Positions 1-10,046 of a DNA stretch of 64,000 bases are shown here, piece by piece; position 1 is the first letter of the stretch, and each line of letters opens with the position of its first letter. Source of the DNA: Isoetes taiwanensis (taxonomy: Eukaryota > Streptophyta > Lycopodiopsida > Isoetales > Isoetaceae); assembly GCA_021234155.1 (NCBI GenBank), contig JAJEKV010000072.1, positions 5,640,024 to 5,704,023 on the forward strand, in the 5' to 3' direction. The notes below the pieces were generated by a model. That model was given only the letters and a program-made list of their open reading frames with translations. It made no database searches and had not been told where the DNA came from. The translations under genes were made by a program, and so were the position numbers.

Positions 1-20
1 CTACCCACCCACCGATCGAT

Positions 21-134
21 CTGTCTGTCTGTCTGTCTGTCTGTCTGTCATATTTTCCAACCCCTTTACCATTCCACAAAGCCTCCAAATTTTAAAAATG
101 AAATCCCTCAAAACATTTCCACTTGCATAGTAGT

Positions 135-166
<32 letters not shown>
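21..166. repeat. (CTGT)n and poly(A) simple repeats
   Basis: A CTGT microsatellite of about seven units occupies 21-49 and a 26-base A run lies at 141-166. The A run could be a retroposon tail, but I see no matching body or target duplication. The following stretch to about 700 shows no gene that I can support. Confidence 0.9.
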
Positions 167-702
167 GGGAGAAACTTACACTACCAATTGGGTGATGAAC
201 GCGTGATCTAGCACCCGGTTTCTTTAACTAGGGTTATCGTCTATCCATGATCGGGTGCTCTAATCCAAATTAGGCGCTCAGATCCAAGTAAGCGGGTAAG
301 GTTTCTCCCATTCCTTCTGTAGATCTTAGATTCTAGTCCCATCACTATCCTGGACTGGTATTTTATTCTCTATTTTCTTGCCATCTTTTCACTTCCTTGC
401 CTTCCAATCATCCATATTCTCCCCTTTCACTTCTCACTTAATTTATCTGGCCCAAAATTCTGAAGAACATAAAGACATCTTGCTCCAACAATAGCTTTTG
501 CTTGAAGGGAACCTGATGCCAATACATTTTGGAGAATTCCATGCATTCATTCTAGCGAAAATGGCTCCAAATATGCTATCGTCCTCTTTCCCAGATAGGC
601 CTTTCTAGGATTGCTATGGCCCTCTGAATGCGAACACAAGCAATACTTTTGTCCACTGGACTCAATCATTCAAATGGGACATGACCATAAAAAATGACAT
701 GT

Positions 703-1103
703 TGACCATTACAAAAACCATTACATTACACGCCTTAAAATTAAATTCCCCCTTAAACCCCCTTTTGTTTGGGTGCATATTCACACGGGGGTGACTCCGA
801 GCAACGAGAGCTGTTAGATAGGCATATTCACCCCTTATTCCTTAATCTACACCGTACACAAAGTTCCTCGTTTGTGGGGTATGGATGTACAGAATTTGTT
901 ATACTGTATAACAAGATTTGCAAAATACTATACGATTTCAGGCAATATACTATATAGTGTTGATTTCGTACGTGCAAAACATAATTATAAGGGCTCTCGC
1001 TGCCCTACGTCACCCCCCCGTGTGAATATGCACCCAAACAAAAGGGGGTTTAAGGGGGAATTTAATTTTAAGGCGTGTAATGTAATGGTTTTTGTTATAG
1101 GTT
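703..1103. mobile_element. MITE with about 90-bp terminal inverted repeats (copy 1)
   Basis: The left arm (about 703-795) and right arm (about 1009-1103) are near-perfect reverse complements and share blocks such as CATTACATTACACGCC, CCCCTTAAACCCCC and GGGTGCATATTCACA. The core carries a segment around CCTTATTCCTTAATC that recurs, reversed, in the element at 16872-17486, so this is a two-copy family in the window. No transposase is encoded, and the short ORFs here follow from the inverted repeats. I cannot see a clean target duplication for this copy. The long TIRs suggest a Mutator-like non-autonomous family. Confidence 0.85.
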
Positions 1104-1202
1104 AAAAAAATTTTACTTGGACGAGTTGATGTTATATTGTGTAATTAATAATATATCGAGTTGATGTTATATTGTAATATATCGTATTTTTACTGAAATA
1201 TC

Positions 1203-1246
1203 TAATAGGCCTGATGGCCACGTGGGTGGAAATAAACAACTACTTT
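1203..1246 (+). repeat. Possible LINE 3'-end stub
   Basis: The block TAGGCCTGATGGCCACG followed by GTGGGTGGAAATAAA resembles the stub at 4488-4571, where TAGGCCGAATGGCC is followed by GTGGATGATAAAAG. It is probably a very short, 5'-truncated LINE or SINE 3' end. The call rests on similarity between short stubs only. Confidence 0.35.
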
Positions 1247-1663
1247 ATTAGCAATCTAATATTGGCTTATAGCAACATGCAAGGGTTGGTTGGCATAGTG
1301 AGATACCAAAAATAAAAGAGTAAGAAATGCAAGGCCAAAAATGTTACTTTTAGATACAAGGCTATAAGAGGGTCTTCTTGCAGGGATAGATTCCCTATCA
1401 ACATTGCTTGGAAATGCAGGAGCAGTTTATTATTTAAAAACAACCTTGTTGAAAATAAACTACTTGAGTCAGATGTGGAAAGCCTTGACCTTAACACCAG
1501 CATAAGATGACTAAGTTGTGCCAAAAGCTCGATGATTAAATGATGATTAAATTTGATACTAAGCATGTGCAAACAAAAAAACATCACATAGAACCTAGAA
1601 GCAAGCATTCCATTTAAATTACCCAGTATATGTATGCAACCGATATGATTTGGAATATTAATA

Positions 1664-1760
1664 TACATCACAGACATGGCTGATTCCAAGTTAGCTTCCC
1701 ACCAAGATGATATACATCACAGACATAGCTGATTCCAAGTTAAGCTTCCCACCAAGATAA
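1664..1760. repeat. Tandem duplication, about 50-bp unit x2
   Basis: Two adjacent copies share ATACATCACAGACAT, GCTGATTCCAAGTTA and GCTTCCCACCAAGAT, differing by a few bases. This is a local duplication in otherwise unassigned sequence. The 140-codon minus-strand ORF over 1267-1689 has no recognisable features and I do not call it a gene. Confidence 0.8.
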
Positions 1761-1842
1761 AGATCATGCAATACCCAGGGTATTTGAATATTCACTTATA
1801 TAAAGTGACACATGTTGTTGGTCACCGCAGGGTCTCGTCCCA

Positions 1843-2568
1843 TCATCTTGAAATTGAAGCTGATCGTGCTACTAGACCTAAGGTCAATCGTTGAAGAGGA
1901 TCTGCAAACTGTGCTATATGAACATAATTGAGTTGCAGGTCCAAAACAGTGTGTTTGGGTATAGGCATACCTGCTGCTGCATCATGTTTGAGGACATGAT
2001 TGCCTGGTGCAACCACACTTGGTTGCTCAGTCCTTAGCAATCTATGTTGATAACAACAAACAGACATTCTAACTTGAACAAAATTGTACAGAAAAAAAAT
2101 GCACCCACGATGAAAATATCAAACATTATAAAGTGCCCTACCTGGATGAATCCTGTGGGGAGTATCAGCCCCTGTTCAATCTGCAAGATGTGTTCCGGCA
2201 GAGCGGGTCTCTTGAAGCTCAAGTCGGGGCTAAGGGAGTTCGATCCGCATGGAACCCACAGAGGCATCACGCAAATGGGAGGGGATTACCCGCAAAGAAA
2301 GCGGGGGCATGTAATCTGATGTTGGAGCTTCATTCAGCTTCCCTCCATAGCGTACTACAACTTTTTGCAGGGGATTTTTCTGCCCAAATATCTTCTCAGA
2401 CAAAAGATTAGCCTCTTTTGTTTCAACCAGTAAGCTTCTACCTGTTCTTTCCAGCAGGCCAGCCCTCTTTTGGGTTATAAGTGCTTCATACCTGAAGAAT
2501 GAATTGTGAGAAAAGCACCATACCAGAATTTCATAAACCCAGACGTCTGCACCAATTACTCGGCTCAC
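1843..2568 (-). pseudogene. Unrecognised gene-like exons
   Basis: I do not recognise this. On the minus strand 2568-2280 reads as a plausible charged, Leu-rich protein segment (QKRAGLLERTGRSLLVE, then NPLQKVVVRYGG). A following segment with LPEHILQIEQGL ends in GFIQ directly before a GTAGGG donor-like site. A further open stretch with SVVAPGNHVLKHDAAAG starts just after a TAG acceptor-like site near 2040. The phases do not join cleanly in my reading, so this is either a broken gene or one whose exon limits I have misplaced. It lies downstream of the fragment at 2820-3219 on the same strand and may belong to the same locus. Confidence 0.3.
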
Positions 2569-2819
2569 TAATTACCAGGTTGCAAATTCTGTGGTCTTAA
2601 ATGTGGACAACCATGATCCCATCTACTTCAGCTATTCCAATCTTTCCTCGTCTGACAGCTCGGGTTCAACTTTAAGTTGGGGTCCTGGTTAGCATCTTCT
2701 GATTTTTGCAGCAAAAGATCCAGCCACTATATCCATGAATCAGAAACCAAGCAAAGCTAAACCTTATCTGCCATAGCCGAAAAAAGAAGTAAAAAACCCA
2801 GCAAAATCTTTACCTTCTC

Positions 2820-3219
2820 TGCCATAGCCGGATTTGTGCCGGGATTTCCGGCCGTAGGCTGCTCAAACAAAGTCCCGATGACCCTAGCCCTGCCCAAAAA
2901 GAACAATTACTCTAAAATATTTGTCCGAGTCTTGCACTTCTTCCTATATCAGAGTCTTGCACTTCTTCCTATATGTGAAATCTAACAAGTAGCAGCCAGG
3001 CATAGGGTTCTGAATAACCCTAGCTCTGCTACCAAGCAGCTCTGGGTGCAGCTCCTCAAGCACAAAGAATTTAGGGTTTGAACAATCGAGAACAATTGTT
3101 AAGAAAAGAATCGGCCATGAATAAAGCCCCGACTTTTGAAACCCTAAAACAATTTTATCAACATCTGCATGGCTCCAAAACTCCATGACCATAGGATTGC
3201 ATTTCTTATTCAAAATCAA
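2820..3219 (-). pseudogene. Unrecognised gene-like segment, possibly OB-fold start
   Basis: The minus strand carries KFFVLEELHPELLGSRARV, and after about 100 bases it restarts with ARVIGTLFEQPTAG running into AMAEK before a GTAAAG donor-like site. The first phrase resembles the first strands of small OB-fold telomere proteins such as TEN1, but that is a weak impression from one short stretch. Two micro-duplications disturb the locus: GTGCAAGACTC blocks near 2931-2975, and a repeated CTATGGCAGA(G/T)AAGGT block near 2765-2830. The locus is probably decayed. Confidence 0.25.
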
Positions 3220-3359
3220 CGGCTCAAAAAGAGTGCACTCTAGATATACCGTTTAGTACATCTGCACGAATACAGCAATGAAATCATAGTAAAACCATGT
3301 CAGAAAAGGTATAAAAACACAAAAGTAACCCCCTGTTATTATGCTACATATTCAACTTA

Positions 3360-3546
3360 TAGACACACAAGAGGTATTGAACTTAACTCCGAACTTTGTA
3401 ATTTGAGGCTCAAGCATCTTTCTTTGCATGTTATCATTTGCTGGACTGAAAAAAGACACACAAGAGGTATTGAACTTAACTCCGAACTTTGTAATTTGAG
3501 GCTCAAGCATCTTTCTTTGCATGTTATCATTTGCTGGACTGAAAAA
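3360..3546. repeat. Tandem duplication, about 92-bp unit x2
   Basis: Two virtually identical adjacent copies start at about 3362 and 3455, each running from GACACACAAGAGGTATTG to TTTGCTGGACTGAAAAA. The near identity implies a recent local duplication. ORFs on either strand here simply repeat with the unit and are not called. Confidence 0.95.
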
Positions 3547-3959
3547 GAGGGGATTAGTTTGGGGAATGTCTCGAATCAAATTTGTGCTAGTCAAATTTCT
3601 TCGATCTATTAGTTTCATTTTCCCTTCTTTATTATTGAATTTTGCTTTGAACAAGCGGCAGATCACCTCCTCAAAATGGGTCACCTCATGCACCTAGGGT
3701 TCAGAATCAAATTTCAGAAATGGACATATAATTTGATCGTATTAAACTCATAACTCTTATGCACACTGCTTATGTACACCTTCATAATCTCAACCCAGTC
3801 TTCTAGGATCCAAACTGCCTTAAATCAATTTTTTCTCCAATTGGATCTTTCATCTCGGTCGAACACCGACAGGTCTCCAATTGTTTTGATACAACTCGAT
3901 TTCCTCAAACCTATTCCTCTTGAACTTACCTTCCAGGATATGTCTAGGACGGATCAATC

Positions 3960-5425
3960 TCTGCTCTTAAGGTAGAATGGATTGCCTCCAATTCGCAGGA
4001 AGAGAAACATCAAGTTAAAGGAATGGCCCTCAAAAGCAAGGGTAAGACGTATAACCAGCTAGACTATGAGAGCTCCAAAGTCTTCTTTAGAATAGCCAAA
4101 AATAGGTTGATCAATAATTCTATTATCTAGTCGGAAATAAATCAGGGCACCATTACTACAGAAGAGAAGCTTATTGCCTCAGCCTTCCAAAATTCTATAT
4201 TGATTTCTTTCAGGAGTCACATAGTGATGAGGCTAATTTATAGGCTGTTTTTTATATGATTGAAAATCATGGGGAAATGATGGATGACAAGTGGACTGAG
4301 ATGCCAGGTTTGCTGGAAATTTTTGAGACTCTAAAAACATTGAAACATGGGAAAAGTCTAGGAATTGATAAATTCCAGCTCGAATTCTTTGTGGAGTTCT
4401 GGCCCATCATGAAAGACGACATTGTCCATTTCATTCAAGGAGTCTGGAGTGCCAATTCCTTTATCCTACTTTTAATGTTGGAGTAATTTCCTTAGTCCCT
4501 TTTGAGTCTCATAGGCCGAATGGCCTTCGTGGATGATAAAAGTCTATCCTATCCTATCCTATCCTATCCTTAATCTCTAAGGCTGATGCCCCCAAGAAGA
4601 TCAATGAATGGAGGCATATTTCTTTGGCCACAACTATGTACAAACTGGTGGCCAAATTTATCTCTGGCAGGATGCTTGTACATCTTTAAAAATAATATCA
4701 ATGCTTGTCAGTCAGCATTTTACCTAATAGGTTATGACAACTATACTGCTACAAATGAAGGTCTTTACTGGAATAAATTGACTAAGCAGAATTGTGTCCT
4801 CCTTAAACTTGAATTCAAACGTGCTTATGACTGTATTTCATGGGTCTTCCTGGAGAAATCTCTAGTCCATATTGGCATTCACCTCTATCTCATAAAGCTT
4901 ATCATGGGTATCAACCAAAATGCATCTTCCTAGGGGTTAGGCAAGGATATCCACTTGCTTTCTACCTCTTCATTACTGCAGCAAAAGTTCTCATAAAATG
5001 GTGATCTCTTACCAGGGCCTCTACATGCCTGAATCTTCAAAGCAACTTTCTATCCTCCATTATGCCGATGACACCTTTGTTATGATTAGAGCTGATAATA
5101 GTAACTTCTATAACTTTATGGACTGCATCCATAAATTTGACCTAGCCTCTGGAATTTAGCTTAACTTCTCTAAGTGCTCTATTCTCTCTGATAAGTTCTA
5201 GCCAGACCTTGATACTCATGGAATTAAGTTTGTCCTTGAAGGGCATTTTTTGGCCCTTCTTGGGCTTCTCCTAGCTGTGATTATGTCTTTCAAAGTTGCT
5301 TGGCAGCCCCTGATCAATAGGATTTGCCGAAATGATAGTCTTCGTCCACGGACTTTTTCTTTCTCTCTGTCTATTTTATGAGCTATTTCTAATTTCCCTA
5401 ACCATAGATTTTGAAAATTCAAGAT
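3960..5425 (+). mobile_element. L1-type LINE fragment (reverse transcriptase region)
   Basis: The order of plant L1 RT landmarks is clear on the plus strand. They are a pre-RT stretch ending TTEEKLIASAFQNS (about 4150-4195), then KTLKHGKSLGIDKFQLEFF (4330-4390), FNVGVISL (about 4470), KKINEWRHISLATTMYKLV (about 4595-4650), LLKLEFKRAYDCISWVFL (4800-4850), a GVRQGYPLA-like block (about 4935) and the YADDTF catalytic motif (about 5060). The reading frame changes several times, so the copy is dead and old. An 80-bp stub with a (TATCC)n tail sits inside it at 4488-4571. Further coding-like remnants continue to about 5420. The 5' endonuclease end is not recognisable. Confidence 0.85.
4488..4571 (+). 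mobile_element. Short LINE/SINE 3'-end stub with (TATCC)n tail
   Basis: The stub interrupts the L1 reading between the FNVGVISL block and the KADAPKK block. It consists of GAGTCTCATAGGCCGAATGG-type sequence followed by four to five TATCC units. TCCTTA occurs on both sides (about 4481-4487 and 4566-4572) and may be the target duplication. It is a severely 5'-truncated copy of a non-LTR element whose tail is a short tandem repeat, not poly(A). Confidence 0.6.
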
Positions 5426-5629
5426 CTAACAGATTAGGTAATGCCACCTCGGATTTTGCTAAGGTGGAAGTGCTAGGTGGATAAGCTAGAAATTCTAGAA
5501 AAGGATGTAGGTCCAATAGGGCTGGTTGCTAAAAATGAGAGTACTTACAACCATTTACTTGAGTAGCAACTGATCTAAATACTTATATTTCAAAGATCTA
5601 TATGCAAAACATCAATTGACATCATGGGC

Positions 5630-6716
5630 AAAAAAGACAAGTGCACAAGAGATTGGACATGCAGGTTTTAGACCCAAGCATTCTACACTTGATCACATTT
5701 TCACATTGCACACACTATAAAAAGAAATAAAAATCAAATGACAAGATCTATATTGCTATCTTTTGGATTGTGAAAAGGCCTTCAACACTGCCTAGAAAGA
5801 AGCTATGGAACAGATTATCCCTGCTAGGTGTCCCGCAAGAACTACAAAATGCAGTATACAGGTTGTATGAGACGATCAAAGTTCAAATGCCTCCATCATG
5901 CCATCGTATTAATAGTAGTATGGGAGTGCGACAGGGATGTCCACTGTCTCCCATGCTCTGTGGACAACTGATTAACTGGAGGAATGGCTTGCCTAACATG
6001 GTGGGGGAGGAGCTTTGCTCGCTAATTACATCATTAGACAGTTGATGTATATGTAAATGATGTGAATTTGTTAGCTCATACCCCAGCAAGTATACAGTAG
6101 CATCTGGATGCAATGAGCACTTCTGTTAGGACATTAGAATACGGGCCAATTTGGTGACTAAGGTATTCCTCATGTCATCTTCTAGACAGCATAGACAATC
6201 TCCTTTCACTTATCAGAATCAAAACATTAAAGAGGTATAAACAACAAATATCTTGGAGTAGAATTTACTACCACCATATACTGGGACACCTGTATCCAAG
6301 AACGAGCAAGGGCAAGCTGAAAGGCACGCCATACAAAACAATTGCCAAATAACAGAGCTCTATGATTGGTCTCATCAGGCACATTTGTTCAGGGTTTTGG
6401 TGGAATCAATTCTTATATATGGAGTGGAGGTATAGGTACTGGTGACATCCCTGCTGCTTGGAAAGATTTGGATCTAGAAAGCCTTTTCGACTCGGCCATT
6501 GGAGTCAAGTTCACGGTTCCGCACCCAATTCTCCTCCAAGAAATATGGTTATTGCCTCTACAACATGTCCCTTTGGAGCGACACATACTATATAGCCAAA
6601 AGATGATGAACATGGAACAGATACTGACTTCCAACTATGGCTTATGCACTGGCCATGGGCCCACAATGCCTTAAAGCCTGTTGGAAAAAGAAATGTGCAT
6701 GTTGATTTCTCCAGAT
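5630..6716 (+). mobile_element. LINE, second family, 5' part (RT and post-RT)
   Basis: Plus-strand translation shows AGFRPKHSTLDHIFTLHTL (5675-5725), a YLLDCEKAFNTA block (5755-5795), a GVRQGCPLSP motif (5925-5955), a degenerate catalytic block read as VNDVNLLAHTPASIQ (about 6050) and the post-RT signature LVESILIYGVEV (about 6395-6430), then a GVKFTVPHPILLQEIW block (6500-6545) and HILYSQKMMNME (6585-6615). Several frame changes and stops are present, so the copy is not functional. It is cut at 6716 by the chromovirus, and the 3' part resumes at 15566. Confidence 0.85.
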
Positions 6717-7227
6717 TGTCATGAACCTATGTGAAAACAAGGAAAATGCATGGAAAATACGCAAGAAATACGCCAAGACCGGCAAAGAATCTGATATATG
6801 AACAGGAATCAAGAGTACAATGGCCCGAAGGCAAGCACGAACACAAGACAGATGCCTAGAAGGTTCAAGACTGGCGTTGAACCAGAATGGTTCGACAAGA
6901 AGTAGGTGCTTCCTTATATATCTAGGCCAACGGTCAAGATCGTGCCACTCCAATGGATGAGATCACGCCAAGTGTCATGCATGCATGTAGGTTCTAGAAT
7001 ATTCTAGAACCTCCTGGAAACAGTCCCATATATGAAGAAGACGTGAAGGATTATCTGTAATAAATATTGGTAGCACACTTGGTAAAGGTGCGTGACTTGC
7101 AACTAGAAGGTTGCAAGTTCGAACCTTGTCTTGTGTAACTACCCTTTTGCATTTATGTGACGATGACCATCTTTTGTACATACAAGTATAATATTCATAT
7201 GATACAAATATCCGTATGGTCGTCACA
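6717..7227 (-). repeat. 3' LTR of the chromovirus
   Basis: This 511-bp LTR starts TGTGACGACCATACGG and ends GGTTCATGACA on the minus strand. It aligns along its length with 15050-15565. The purine tract AGAAGGGGGATGG sits immediately before its start. Confidence 0.93.
7072..7136 (+). other. tRNA-like (pol III A/B box) module inside the LTR
   Basis: TTGGTAAAGGTGCGTGAC resembles an A box, and GCAAGTTCGAACCTTG, about 30 bases on, is a good B box. The same module occurs in the other LTR at 15412-15475, so it was part of the LTR before insertion. It cannot fold into a full tRNA cloverleaf, so I read it as a SINE-type pol III promoter remnant. Confidence 0.55.
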
Positions 7228-7540
7228 CCATCCCCCTTCTACGACTGCGACAAGTCCTTGGAGCTGGAGCTAGAGTACTCAAACTTGGCTTATCTGGGTA
7301 ATATCGGTGAAACTCTGCAATTTTATCAGAAGCATTGGTCAGATTCTCGGAAGGCTCCCAGATTCTATCACTTGGTGCGTAATCTTTCCAATCGATAAAG
7401 TAATACAGTCGCCGACGAAGAATCTTGGAGTCCAGAATCTCTCGAACCTCGAACTCCTCATGATCATCAATTTTTACTGGTGGTGGCGGCAGAGGAACAC
7501 GATCTAGGAAAGTATTAACTGTGTACCAATAGAGAAACAT
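7223..7540 (-). other. Chromodomain of the chromovirus integrase
   Basis: The segment contains EFEVREILDSKILRRR, then YYFIDWKDYAPSDRIWEP and EFHRYYPDKP, which is the standard order of a chromodomain (aromatic cage strand, W-K-Y, W-E-P). In this family the domain sits at the end of integrase and is thought to steer insertion by binding histone tails. It is part of a broken fossil. Confidence 0.9.
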
Positions 7541-10046
7541 AAAATATTGGATGAAGATGAAAAGCTAGATGGGGCTCGAGTCGGAATGACACATCGCTGA
7601 TATGAGCCGTGATCTGGTAAGGACCAAGGCGAGACAATCAAGCTTGTTGCAGGGACGAGAGGTAGGTAGGTCCCTACGAAGAAGCCAGATAATGTCACCA
7701 ATGTGAGATTTAGGAGCTTCCTGTCGATGCAAATCGGTATAATGCCGATAGCATTGCTATGCTCGGTGAAGATGATGCTGGAGTTCTGATTGAAGAGCCT
7801 CGAGTTTCTCAAGTCGAGACTCGGCACTAGGATTGACAGAATCACTGCCAGCGACACTAAGGGACCAACGAAAATGTTGATCAGAGTTCAGAAAGAACGG
7901 AGCTTGGCCAGTGGAAGCATGTACTGAGTTATTGTAGGCAAACTCAACTAATGGAAGATAATCGACCCAATCATCCTGCTGATAACTGATAAAGCATCTT
8001 AAATATTGCTCCAGTGTCTGATTAGTGTGCTCTGCTTGCCCATTACTCTCTGATTGATGACCGAATCTCAGTGAGCGATCGATATGCAATAACTCCAAAA
8101 GCCACTTCCAAAAACCTGTAACGAACTGAGGTCCACGATCACTGACGATAGTTTCTGGCAGTCCATGAAGTCTGACTACTTCTCGAAGAAGAAGATTAGT
8201 TGTTCCCTCATTGATGATGGTGATGTTGCAGGGAATAAAATGAGCCGTCTTAGAGAAACGGTCAACAACAACCATGATGGCATCAAAACCCCGAGAGAGT
8301 GGCAGCCCTGGAATAAAGTCTACAAAAATACTCTTCCAAAGTCTACCTGGAATTGGCAATAGCTGAAGAAGGCCATGAGGAAGATGTCTCGGAACCTTCA
8401 CTCGACAGTGGATGTCACAAAATCGAGTAAAAGCTTCGGCCGAGCGACGAAGCCTAGGCCACCAATACTCTCGACTAATAAGTTCAAGAGTCTTGATTAC
8501 TCCATAGTGTCCGGCCATAGGTGAATCATGGCAAGCCTGGAGAACTTGAAGTCTCGAAGCACCATCTGGCACACACAAAAGCCCATCACGGAACATAAGT
8601 CTATCTCAAACCTCAAATCGATTATAGTCTGATCGGATTTGCTGAGAAGATGATGCAGAGCCAAGATGTGACGATACATCTTGAGCCAATAGGTCGGAGG
8701 GCAGAGATGCTCGAACAGACTCCAACAAGGTCATATCATGAGACCTCTCGAATAAGGTGAGGGCCATAAACTGGAACCGATCAGGCCCTAGAATAACCTA
8801 CGATTGCTGATCAAATGCAGGATCACTTGGCTTGGGCTCAAGGTAGGAGCATCGAGACAAGGCATTAGGCTTCCCTTGGAGGGGTCGAGGACGGTATTTG
8901 ATCACGAAATCAATGCAGAATAATAGTTGAGTATGCCACCGGGCCTGGCGACAGTTGAGTACTCGAGTGGACTGAAAATATTTTAGATTTTGATGATCTA
9001 TATAGACTGCGATCTTATAAGGAGATCCCTCTAGGAAAGGTCTCCACTCCTCAAAAGAATCCACTATCGCCAACAACTCCTTGTCATAAATGGGATAGTT
9101 GATTTCAGCAACCTAGTGACAGGCAATTGGATGCAATCATGGTCATCCCCCTCCTGTGACAAGATCCCAGCAAGAGCAAAATTAGAAGCATCTGCTTCGA
9201 CAATATTTGGGTGTAAAGGATTCGCATGAGCAAGAACTGGCGCTGTGGTAAAAGCATGCTTCAGAGTAACGAAAGCAGATTTCGCTTTCACACTCCATTC
9301 AAATGGCACATCCTTAACCGTGAGGTGTGTCAAAGGAAGGGCAATCTTTGAATAATCCCAAATAAAACACCGATAGAAATTGGCGAACCCAAGAAAACAC
9401 TGAACATCTCGAATGGATGAAGGTGTTTGCCACTCTAGAATAGTGCTGACCTTTTCGAGATCCATAGAGACTCCATGTAGAGTGACATGATAACCAAGGA
9501 ACTCCACATTATCCTGCTCGAACTGACACTTCTTAAGTTTGGCATATAACCCGTGCTCACGAAGTTTCGGAAGGACCTGTCAAACATGCCTCTCATGTTC
9601 TTCGACAGTCTTAGAATAAATAAGAATATCATCCAAATAGATGATAACAAAAGTGTCTAAAAACTCTCGAAAGACATCATTGGCCATATACTGGAATATT
9701 GCTGGAGCATAGGTAAGTCCAAACCGCATAATTGTATATTCAAAATGGCCATACCGAGTACGAAAAGCTGTTTTCCATTCATCATCCTCACGGATTCGGA
9801 TAAGATTGTAGGCACCCCGAAGATCAATCTTCATAAAATAATGCGCGCCTTAGAGTCGCTCTAACAACTCTGGAATCGGAGGAAGCGGATACCGATTTGG
9901 CACTGTGATTTTATTGAGGACATGACGATGACCAGACGCAGAGAATCATCCTTCTTTTTGACGAAGAAGATAGGTGCTCCAGTAGGAAACTGAGAATGTC
10001 AAATGAAATCAATGGCAAGATTCTCTTCAATATAATCCCGCAAAAC

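Noticed and set aside
1267-1689. 140-codon minus-strand ORF
   Set aside because: No domain, no splice or promoter context, and it ends in a local tandem duplication.
2944-3219. Confident TEN1 (telomere OB-fold) gene
   Set aside because: Only one short phrase resembles TEN1, and the remainder does not follow the family.
7072-7136. A genuine tRNA gene
   Set aside because: A and B boxes are plausible, but no acceptor stem or anticodon arm can be formed, and the module lies in an LTR.
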